From positions 1-64,000 of the forward strand of contig JBDTOT010000010.1 of the NCBI GenBank assembly GCA_039933105.1: a stretch of 64,000 nucleotides of DNA, given 5' to 3'. The translations under genes were made by a program, and so were the position numbers. The notes under the pieces are model-generated. The model made no database searches. It worked only from the letters and a program-made list of their open reading frames with translations, and was not told the origin of the DNA. Within the stretch, counting starts at the first letter, position 1. Each line of letters opens with the position of its first letter. This DNA comes from FEN-1219 sp039933105 (lineage in GTDB: Bacteria; Pseudomonadota; Gammaproteobacteria; Steroidobacterales; Rariloculaceae). Below, piece by piece: positions 57,378 through 64,000 of the stretch.

Positions 57378-58006
57378 TGCGTCTGCGCCGCTATTTCGTG
57401 GCCGGCCTCGTCGTCTGGCTGCCAATCGCCGTTACCGTCCTCGTCTTCAAGGTGCTGCTCGACTTGATGGACGGGCTCCTGTTCCTCGTCCCGCAGGCCT
57501 ATCAACCAGAAACGCTGCTCGGATTCCGCGTGCCGGGAGTCGGTGCCGCGCTGGCGTTGATCGTGCTGTTCGCCACCGGAGTCATGGTCGCGAACTTGAT
57601 CGGGCGGGAGCTGTTGCGTTGGGGCGAGTCGTTGCTCGGGCGCATTCCGCTCGTGCGCTCGGTATACAGCGCGGTGAAGACGTTCTCGTCCGTGTTGTTC
57701 TCCTCCGGCAAGTCGTTTCGGAAGGTGCTGCTGATCGAGTACCCACGTAAGGGCGTGTGGCGAGTCGGCTTCCAGACGTCCGACGAGGCGCACGAGATCA
57801 AGGCCGCGACTGGCCGCGACGTGGTCGCGGTGTTCGTGCCCAATTCAGCGAACGCCGCCGGCGGCTTCCTAGTGTTCGTGCCTCGCGAGGAAACCGTCGA
57901 GCTGCAAATGTCCGTAGAAGAGGCGCTGAAGATGGTCGTGTCGCTAGGCGTCGTGATGCCAGAATGGGGGCCGTCGCGAGAGGCCGCGCCGCTTGCGCCG
58001 CCTTAA
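57374..58006 (+). CDS. DUF502 family membrane protein
   Basis: The 210 residues have two membrane segments (about 7-30 and 55-78) and a soluble C-terminal domain. Family signatures are YFVAGLVVWLPIAVTV, GRIPLVRSVYSAVKTF and VFVPNSANAAGGFLVFVP. The function is unknown to me, and I assign none. It is coupled to the FmdB-type gene and precedes aspS by 44 bases. Confidence 0.9.
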   Translation: MMRLRRYFVAGLVVWLPIAVTVLVFKVLLDLMDGLLFLVPQAYQPETLLGFRVPGVGAALALIVLFATGVMVANLIGRELLRWGESLLGRIPLVRSVYSAVKTFSSVLFSSGKSFRKVLLIEYPRKGVWRVGFQTSDEAHEIKAATGRDVVAVFVPNSANAAGGFLVFVPREETVELQMSVEEALKMVVSLGVVMPEWGPSREAAPLAPP

Positions 58007-58050
58007 GGGTTCACCGTAACATCCCCCGCCTCTTCGGTCGGGCTCACTCC

Positions 58051-59820
58051 ATGCGCAGTCATTACTGCGGCCAAGTAAACCGCTCTGCGATTGGCCGCGA
58101 AGTTACCGTTGCCGGCTGGGTACACCGGCGCCGCGATCACGGTGGCGTGATCTTCATCGATCTGCGCGATCGCGAAGGGCTCCTGCAGATCGTCTTCGAT
58201 CCGGATCGCGCCGAGATATTTGCCGAGGCCGAGCGCTTGCGCTCCGAATTCGTGGTCGAGGTGCAGGGCCGCGTCCGTGAGCGTCCGGGCGGGACCATCA
58301 ATACGAATCTGCCGAGCGGCGAAGTCGAAGTACTCGCCACCAAACTCACCGTGCTCGCGAAGTCGAAGACGCCGCCGTTCCATCACGACGAGCTCGTCAG
58401 CGAGGAACTGCGGTTGCGGTATCGCTACCTCGATCTGCGCCGCGAGCCGATGCTGAAGAACCTGCGTTTACGCCACTCCGTGACGCGGGCGCTGCGCAGG
58501 TTCATGGATGACAACGGCTTCGTCGACGTCGAGACGCCGATCCTGACGAAGACCACGCCCGAAGGCGCGCGGGATTACCTCGTGCCAAGCCGCACGCAGC
58601 CCGGCAACTTCTTCGCTCTGCCCCAGTCGCCGCAGCTCATGAAGCAGTTGCTCATGATGGCGGGCCTCGATCGCTACTATCAGATCGTGAAGTGCTTCCG
58701 CGACGAGGACCTGCGCGCGGACCGTCAACCCGAATTCACTCAGCTCGATATCGAGACCTCTTTCATGAACGAAGAGGAACTCATGAAGCTCATGGAGGAG
58801 CTGCTGCGCGACACGTTTAAATCCGTGCTCGGCGCAGACTTGCCGACACCATTCCCACGGCTGACGTACGCCGACTCGATGCGCCGCTTCGGCAACGACA
58901 AACCGGACTTGCGCAATCCGCTCGAGCTCGTCGAAGTGGCCGATCTGTTCAGCGGCGTGGAGTTCAAGGTGTTCGCCGGCCCGGCCGCGGATCCCGGGAG
59001 CCGTATCGCAGCGCTCAAGCTGCCCAAGGGTGGGCAGCTCACGCGCAAAGAAATCGACGACTACACGGCGCTCGTTGCGCGCCATGGCGCGAAAGGCCTC
59101 GCGTACATCAAGGTCAACGAGCGCGCGAAGGGGCGCGACGGTTTGCAGTCGCCAATCCTCAAGTTTTTGCCGGACGGGGCGGTGAACGGCGTGCTCGATC
59201 GCGTGGGTGCCGTGGACGGCGACCTCGTGTTCTTCGGCGCGGACAAAGCCGGTGTCGTCAACGAGTCGTTGAGTGCGCTGCGCATCGCGGTGGGCCGCGA
59301 CCGCAAGCTGCTCGAGGGCGACTGGCGGCCGCTGTGGATCGTCGACTTCCCGATGTTCGGCGCAGTGCCGACGGGTGGCTGGACGCCGCTGCATCATCCG
59401 TTCACGTCGCCGCGTGATTCGTCGCCCGAAGCCCTGCGTGCGGCGCCAGGCACGACCATCGCGCGCGCCTACGACGTCGTGCTGAACGGCTACGAGATCG
59501 GCGGCGGTTCGATGCGTATCCACACTCCGGAGATGCAGTCGGCGGTATTCGACTTGATCGGCATCGACAAGGAAGAGGCGGAGCTCAAGTTCGGCTTCCT
59601 GCTGTCTGCGCTCGAGTACGGCGCGCCGCCGCATGGTGGAATCGCGTTCGGTCTCGACAGACTCGTGATGTTGATGGCTGGCACGGAGAACATTCGCGAG
59701 GTGATCGCGTTTCCGAAGACGGCCACTGCGAGCGACCTCTTGACGGGTGCGCCGAGCCCGGCCGATGCGGCGCAGCTGAAAGAGCTCGGCATCCGCGTCA
59801 AGAGCGCGACCCCGAGCTAG
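58051..59820 (+). CDS. aspS: Aspartyl-tRNA synthetase AspS
   Basis: AspS charges tRNA with aspartate. The ATG at 58051 (MRSHYCGQVNRS) gives 589 residues, the long bacterial type. The N-terminal anticodon-binding OB fold is seen in GWVHRRRDHGGVIFIDLRDR. Class II motif 2 is in FRDEDLRADRQPEFTQLD and motif 3 in GIAFGLDRLVMLM, with the bacterial GAD insertion between (about 280-420). Whether it also acts on Asn-tRNA cannot be judged from this window. Confidence 0.98.
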   Translation: MRSHYCGQVNRSAIGREVTVAGWVHRRRDHGGVIFIDLRDREGLLQIVFDPDRAEIFAEAERLRSEFVVEVQGRVRERPGGTINTNLPSGEVEVLATKLTVLAKSKTPPFHHDELVSEELRLRYRYLDLRREPMLKNLRLRHSVTRALRRFMDDNGFVDVETPILTKTTPEGARDYLVPSRTQPGNFFALPQSPQLMKQLLMMAGLDRYYQIVKCFRDEDLRADRQPEFTQLDIETSFMNEEELMKLMEELLRDTFKSVLGADLPTPFPRLTYADSMRRFGNDKPDLRNPLELVEVADLFSGVEFKVFAGPAADPGSRIAALKLPKGGQLTRKEIDDYTALVARHGAKGLAYIKVNERAKGRDGLQSPILKFLPDGAVNGVLDRVGAVDGDLVFFGADKAGVVNESLSALRIAVGRDRKLLEGDWRPLWIVDFPMFGAVPTGGWTPLHHPFTSPRDSSPEALRAAPGTTIARAYDVVLNGYEIGGGSMRIHTPEMQSAVFDLIGIDKEEAELKFGFLLSALEYGAPPHGGIAFGLDRLVMLMAGTENIREVIAFPKTATASDLLTGAPSPADAAQLKELGIRVKSATPS

Positions 59821-59826
59821 CCGCCG

Positions 59827-60276
59827 ATGGTCGCCGTCGCTGACTTCAGGCGCCCCGAGTCGGTGCTCGTGGTCGTACATACGCCGAAGCTCGACTGCCT
59901 GTTGCTGGAGCGCGTAGAGCCCCGCGGGTTTTGGCAAAGCGTCACCGGTACGCTCGACTGGGCCGAGACGCCTGCCAAATGTGCCGCGCGCGAGATCGAG
60001 GAGGAAACCGGGCTCGCCCCAGAAGGTTTGCGCGACGCCCGAGTGCAGAACACGTTTCCAATCCTGCCGGCGTGGCGTGCGCATTACTCGCCCGACGTGC
60101 AGAGCAATCTCGAGCATCTGTATTACCTCGAAGTGCCCGACGTGCGCGCCGTGCAGCTCGCGCCCGGCGAGCACGTGGCCTACCTGTGGCTGCCCGTCGA
60201 GGCCGCGGTCGAAAAGGTCGCCTCGTGGACCAATCGCGAAGCATTGCAACGCCTCAAAGATTCGCGCTCGACTTGA
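59827..60276 (+). CDS. nudB: Dihydroneopterin triphosphate diphosphatase NudB (Nudix)
   Basis: NudB removes pyrophosphate from dihydroneopterin triphosphate in folate synthesis. The 149 residues start FRRPESVLVVVHTP, the NudB signature, and hold the Nudix box GTLDWAETPAKCAAREIEEE followed by TGL. GFWQSVTG and HYSPDVQSNLEHLYYL also fit. The order aspS-nudB is seen in E. coli relatives. It overlaps the next gene by 4 bases (TTGA). Confidence 0.92.
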   Translation: MVAVADFRRPESVLVVVHTPKLDCLLLERVEPRGFWQSVTGTLDWAETPAKCAAREIEEETGLAPEGLRDARVQNTFPILPAWRAHYSPDVQSNLEHLYYLEVPDVRAVQLAPGEHVAYLWLPVEAAVEKVASWTNREALQRLKDSRST

Positions 60277-60905
60277 CCGGCGTCGTCACGGTCCACGGTC
60301 TGTGGATGCGTGCGGGCGCGATGCTCCCGTTGCAACGTCGGCTCGAAAGGCGTGGTTTCGTCGTACAACGCTTCGGCTATCCCACCGTCCGTCAGTCGCT
60401 CGCGACCAACGCGAGAGCGCTTGCGGATTTCATCGACCGCGTGCCCGGCGACACCGTGCATCTCGTAGCGCACAGCTTGGGTGGCGTCGTGATCCGCGCG
60501 ATGCTGGATCAGCGCATCCCGGCGCGACTCGGCCGCGTCGTGCTGCTCGGCTCGCCGCTGCGCGGTAGCCAGGTCGGCGCGCGTGTGACGCGACTGCCAG
60601 GCGGGCGTCGAATCATCGGTCAAGCGCTCATCGATCTGAACGCTCGCGGCGGGTTCGCCGAATGGCCGCCGGCCGTGCCGGCGGGCGCCATCGCCGGCCG
60701 CGTGCCGTTCGGCAGCGGTTGGGCCGTCGGTGGCATCTTCGAACCTAACGACGGCACCGTGTCCGTCGCTGAAACGCGCGTGCCGGGTCTCGCAGATCAC
60801 ATCGTGATGAGGGTTGCGCACTTCGCGCTGCCGTGGGCGAGGCGGGTGAGTGACCAGACCATACATTTCTTCGAGCGCGGCCGCTTCCGGCACGTGTCGG
60901 ACTGA
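60273..60905 (+). CDS. Alpha/beta hydrolase, lipase-like
   Basis: From the TTG at 60273 the protein has 210 residues; an ATG at 60306 is an alternative. The oxyanion region VVTVHGLWM and the nucleophile elbow AHSLGG (Ser near 66) mark an alpha/beta hydrolase. The Asp and His of the triad are probably in FEPNDGTVSVAET and MRVAHFALP. No signal peptide is seen. The substrate is unknown; it resembles cytosolic lipase/esterase-like proteins. Confidence 0.85.
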   Translation: MTGVVTVHGLWMRAGAMLPLQRRLERRGFVVQRFGYPTVRQSLATNARALADFIDRVPGDTVHLVAHSLGGVVIRAMLDQRIPARLGRVVLLGSPLRGSQVGARVTRLPGGRRIIGQALIDLNARGGFAEWPPAVPAGAIAGRVPFGSGWAVGGIFEPNDGTVSVAETRVPGLADHIVMRVAHFALPWARRVSDQTIHFFERGRFRHVSD

Positions 60906-60906
60906 C

Positions 60907-63480
60907 TCACTTGGATGCTTTAGCGAGGCGTGCGAGCTCGTAGACAAGATCGAGCGCGGCGCGTGGCGACAGTGAGTCCGTGTCGAGCGCCGTGAGCCGT
61001 TCGAGGGCCTGGCGATGCTCAGCGGTGAGCGCCGCCGGTTCAGTAACGAAGCGCAGCTCCGTTTGCGGACTCTTGGGCAGCAACGCTTGCTGGTGCTTCT
61101 CGAGCGTGCGCAGATAGTCGCGCGCGCGATCGACGACGTCGCGCGGCACGCCGGCGAGCTCCGCCACGTGCAGGCCGTAGCTCTGGCTCGCGGGCCCGGG
61201 CTTCACGCTGTGGAGGAAGATCAGCTCGCGGCCGTGCTCGGTTGCGTCGAGGTGCACGTTGCGGCACGCGGGCAGCTCCTCCGGCAGGCTCGTGAGCTCG
61301 AAGTAATGGGTCGCGAACAACGTGAGCGCGCCGATCTTCTGGGCGATGTAGCGCGCGGCCGCCCACGCGATCGAAAGACCGTCGAACGTGCTCGTGCCGC
61401 GCCCGACCTCGTCCATCAGTACGAGGCTCGCGCGCGTTGCGCTATTCAAGATGTTGGCCGTCTCCGTCATCTCGACCATGAACGTGGAGCGGCCGCCCGT
61501 GAGGTCGTCGGCGGCGCCGATGCGGGTGAAGATTCGATCGAGCGAGCCGACGGTCGCCGACTCCGCAGGCACCGCGCTGCCGATGTGCGCCAGGATCGCG
61601 ATCAGCGCCGTCTGGCGCATGTACGTCGACTTGCCGCCCATGTTCGGGCCCGTGATGATCAGCATGCGGTCGTGCTCGTCGAGCGAGAGATCGTTCGGCA
61701 CGAACGGCGCGCTGCTCGATTGCTGTACGCCTAAGTGGCGCCCGCCGCGGTAGGTGAGGTGCGGCTCGTCAACGAGCGCAGGCAGCACGAGGTTGAAGGC
61801 TTTGGCGCGCTCGGCAAGGTTGGCGAGCGTGTCGAGTTCGGCCACGGCTTCGGCGGTCGCTTGCAGCGCGGCCAGATCCCGGCCGAGCTTTTCCAGCAGC
61901 TCGTCGTAGAGCTGCTTTTCCCGCGCCAGCGAGCGCTCGCGCGCCGACAGCACTTTGTCCTCGAACTCCTTGAGCTCGGGTGTGATGTAGCGTTCTGCGC
62001 CTTTCAGCGTCTGGCGCCGGATGTAGTCGGCTGGTGCCGCGGCCGCCTGACCGCGCGTGAGCTCGATATAGAAACCGTGTACGCGGTTGTAGCCGACCTT
62101 GAGGTTGGCAATGCCCGTGCGAGCACGTTCACGCGTCTCCATGTCGACGAGAAACTGATCGGCGTTCGTGCTGATCCGGCGCAGCTCGTCGAGATCGGCA
62201 TCGTAGCCTTCGGCGATCACGCCGCCGTCGCGCAACAGCACGGACGGCGTATCGACGAGCGCGCGCGTGAGGAGCGTGCGCTCGGCCGCGTGCTCGCCGC
62301 AGCGCGCGGCGAGCGCCTGAAGGCGTTCGGCACCGAGCGGCGCCGCGAGGCGTTTGAGCTCCGGCAGCGTCGCGAGGCTATCGCGCAGGTGCGCGAGGTC
62401 GCGCGGTCGCGCCGTGCGCAGCGCGACGCGCGTCAGTATCCGTTCGAGATCGCCAATGTCCTTCAACACGGTTTGTATGGCGACGATCGGGCCGTTCGTC
62501 CGCAGCAGGTCGAGAGATTGTTGCCGGCGCTTGAGCTCTGCGCGGTCGCGGATCGGCCGGTTCAGCCAGCGGCGCAAGAGCCGGCTGCCCATCGCCGTGG
62601 CGCACCGGTCCATGAGGCCCGCGAGCGTGTATTGCTCGCTACGCCCGAGAGTCGTTTCGATCTCGAGGTTGCGGCGCGTCTGCGCGTCCAGGATCACGGC
62701 GTGCTCGCGGCGCTCGCGCTGCAGTGTCTTTAGATGCGGTAGAGCCGCGCGCTGAGTGTCTTTCGCGTATTGCAGCAGGCAGCCTGCGGCGCCCACGGCA
62801 GCGGGAATATCCTCGGCGTCGAAGCCTGCAAGGTCGCGGGTGCCGAGCTGATCGCAGAGCAGGCGCTTGCCCGTGCCGGGATCGAAATGCCACGGTGGTC
62901 GGCGGCGCGCGCCGCTCGCGCTTGCGAGCCACTTTGGCGCTTCGGCGTCTTCCGGCAGCAGCAATTCGGCAGGCTTCAAGCGCTCGAGCTCGGCGTGCAG
63001 CGCGTCGAGGTCGGCGAGCTCGGTGAGGCTGAAGCGCCCGCCCGCGAGATCAAGCCACGCGAGGCCGAGCGGAGCGCCCAGCGTGACGGCAGCGAGCAGC
63101 CGCGTCTCCTTGTCGTCCAGCAGCGCTGCATCGGTCAGCGTGCCGGGCGTCAATACGCGCACGACCTCGCGCGCGACCGGGCCTTTGCTCGTGGCGGGGT
63201 CGCCGATCTGCTCGCAGATCGCGACGGATTCGCCGAGGCGCACGAGTCGAGCGAGGTACGTTTCCGCCGACTGCACGGGTACTCCGGCCATCGGAATCGG
63301 TTCGCCGCCGGACTGGCCGCGGCGCGTGAGCGCGATGTCGATCAGCTTTGCCGTACGCCGCGCATCGTCGTAGAACAGCTCGTAGAAGTCGCCCATGCGG
63401 TAGAACAGCAGCGCGTCCGGAAACTTCGCCTTGATGGCGAGGTACTGCTGCATGACGGGCGTGTGTTGCGAGTTGGTCAC
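60907..63480 (-). CDS. mutS: DNA mismatch repair protein MutS
   Basis: MutS recognises mismatches and starts repair with MutL. I use the GTG at 63480 (TNSQHTPVMQQYLAIK), giving 857 residues; longer in-frame readings reach over the divergent gene. The mismatch-contacting Phe-x-Glu is in MGDFYELF near residue 38. The ATPase has Walker A GPNMGGKSTYMRQTA and the TSTFDGLSIAWA segment. It ends 1 base from the convergent hydrolase gene. Confidence 0.98.
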   Translation of the reverse strand: MTNSQHTPVMQQYLAIKAKFPDALLFYRMGDFYELFYDDARRTAKLIDIALTRRGQSGGEPIPMAGVPVQSAETYLARLVRLGESVAICEQIGDPATSKGPVAREVVRVLTPGTLTDAALLDDKETRLLAAVTLGAPLGLAWLDLAGGRFSLTELADLDALHAELERLKPAELLLPEDAEAPKWLASASGARRRPPWHFDPGTGKRLLCDQLGTRDLAGFDAEDIPAAVGAAGCLLQYAKDTQRAALPHLKTLQRERREHAVILDAQTRRNLEIETTLGRSEQYTLAGLMDRCATAMGSRLLRRWLNRPIRDRAELKRRQQSLDLLRTNGPIVAIQTVLKDIGDLERILTRVALRTARPRDLAHLRDSLATLPELKRLAAPLGAERLQALAARCGEHAAERTLLTRALVDTPSVLLRDGGVIAEGYDADLDELRRISTNADQFLVDMETRERARTGIANLKVGYNRVHGFYIELTRGQAAAAPADYIRRQTLKGAERYITPELKEFEDKVLSARERSLAREKQLYDELLEKLGRDLAALQATAEAVAELDTLANLAERAKAFNLVLPALVDEPHLTYRGGRHLGVQQSSSAPFVPNDLSLDEHDRMLIITGPNMGGKSTYMRQTALIAILAHIGSAVPAESATVGSLDRIFTRIGAADDLTGGRSTFMVEMTETANILNSATRASLVLMDEVGRGTSTFDGLSIAWAAARYIAQKIGALTLFATHYFELTSLPEELPACRNVHLDATEHGRELIFLHSVKPGPASQSYGLHVAELAGVPRDVVDRARDYLRTLEKHQQALLPKSPQTELRFVTEPAALTAEHRQALERLTALDTDSLSPRAALDLVYELARLAKASK

Positions 63481-63762
63481 TCGTGGCTCGGAGCGCGGTG
63501 GGCGCGGCCATTGTAGTCGCGGTACAGGCGGTTGGCATCGGCGTCCGTTGCGCGCAGTCCGCGCACGAAGTCCCCTCCCGCTCGATGGAAATCTCCGGCC
63601 GAGACACCCGTCGTCTTTCATCTGTAACGGCGCTGCCGCTTGAGGCGCGCGGTGTTCTGAATTTCGCGGCCTTGCTTTGAGCAAACTTGAGACACACGCG
63701 GAGAGACACGGGGCCGCCTGACTGCCTATAGTTCGCCGTTCAGCATAGGACGTGGTGGAAAC
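63481..63762. other. Divergent regulatory gap between mutS and the adaptor gene
   Basis: The 282-base gap shows no coding region I can support. A TATAGT (63727-63732) with GAGACA (63703-63708) 18 bases upstream is a fair promoter for the adaptor gene. Two GAGACAC copies (63689-63695 and 63703-63709) and an inverted pair CCTAT/ATAGG (63725-63729, 63745-63749) around the start region could be operator sites. Confidence 0.45.
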
Positions 63763-64000
63763 GTGCAGGAGTCTGAGTTTGCAGCCTCCGCCCCGACGCC
63801 AGTCGGCGTCGGACGGGTCAAGGTCGGCAGATGGCTGATCGGCGGCGGCGCGCTGATCGCCGTCCTGGGCGTATTCGCCTACATGAATCACAGCGGCTCC
63901 GGCTCTCCGTCACGGGGCCCGCGCTCCACGGCGCCGCCCGTGCGCGTCGCGGTGGCCGAGCGCCGTGACGTTACGATCGTCGAACGGACGATTGGCACGG
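63763..64000 (+). CDS. RND efflux periplasmic adaptor (membrane fusion protein), partial
   Basis: The gene starts at a GTG (63763) and is cut by the window edge after about 79 codons. It shows a short cytoplasmic start, a membrane segment (about 26-42, WLIGGGALIAVLGVFAYM), a Gly/Ser/Pro-rich linker, and then PPVRVAVAERRDVTIVERT, which is the first beta strand typical of MdtA/AcrA-type adaptors. An RND pump gene is expected next but is not visible. Confidence 0.8.
   Translation, partial: MQESEFAASAPTPVGVGRVKVGRWLIGGGALIAVLGVFAYMNHSGSGSPSRGPRSTAPPVRVAVAERRDVTIVERTIGT

Noticed and set aside
58468..60249. A 593-codon open frame antisense to aspS and nudB
   Set aside because: Shadow frame over two well-supported genes with no independent evidence.

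Overview
The window is about 64 kb of GC-rich chromosome with densely packed housekeeping genes and no insertion sequences, prophage, CRISPR array or tRNA that I could recognise. The gene content and order (rapZ-hpf-rpoN-lptBAC, lpoA-yraN-diaA, petABC-sspAB, the mraZ-to-lpxC division/cell-wall cluster, pilBCD-coaE-zapD, pilRS beside sucCD, bamD/rluD/pgeF/clpB) point to a Gram-negative gammaproteobacterium. The nearest fit is the Xanthomonadales/Nevskiales/Steroidobacterales side; the rank is inferred from synteny only.

Layout. 1-7.5 kb: rapZ, hpf, rpoN, lptB, lptA and lptC on the minus strand, divergent from an ibaG-type bolA and murA, then a DegS-like protease on the minus strand. 7.6-11.3 kb: petABC (cytochrome bc1) followed by sspA and sspB. 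11.3-15.5 kb: a DiaA/GmhA-type SIS protein, yraN and lpoA on the minus strand, divergent from rsmI, followed by the RNase P RNA gene. 15.6-33 kb: the dcw cluster (mraZ, rsmH, ftsL, ftsI, murE, murF, mraY, murD, ftsW, murG, murC, murB, ftsQ, ftsA, ftsZ, lpxC), mostly joined by stop/start overlaps. 33-37.9 kb: a dciA-like gene on the minus strand, divergent from an M23 peptidase gene with a c-di-GMP-I (GEMM) riboswitch in its leader, then secA and mutT. 37.9-48 kb: zapD, coaE, pilD, pilC, pilB, a second pilin, pilA, pilR and pilS on the minus strand. 48-64 kb: sucC, sucD, nadE; bamD divergent from rluD, pgeF and clpB; an fmdB-type gene, a DUF502 gene, aspS, nudB, an alpha/beta hydrolase; mutS on the minus strand; and the start of an RND adaptor gene cut by the window edge.

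The most notable points are these. (1) A clear c-di-GMP riboswitch aptamer at about 33332-33416 lies ahead of the M23 peptidase gene. (2) The only murF in the dcw cluster encodes 320 residues and lacks the whole C-terminal Mur ligase domain; short direct repeats flank the apparent junction. (3) The DegS-like protease carries Glu where the catalytic Asp is expected. (4) The M23 peptidase has NLH in place of the usual HxH motif. (5) pilA has a close match to a sigma-54 promoter, while rpoN, pilR and pilS are all in the same window. (6) mraZ is preceded by a strong sigma-70 promoter and three TGG repeats at 10-bp spacing, matching known MraZ operators. (7) sspB lacks a standard start codon at the place homology predicts.

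No non-genic stretch exceeds 300 bases. The longest (15473-15743, 43306-43534, 44678-44963, 63481-63762) are discussed under their neighbours. I did not find a wholly unknown multi-gene system; the unusual content is regulatory elements and altered versions of known genes.
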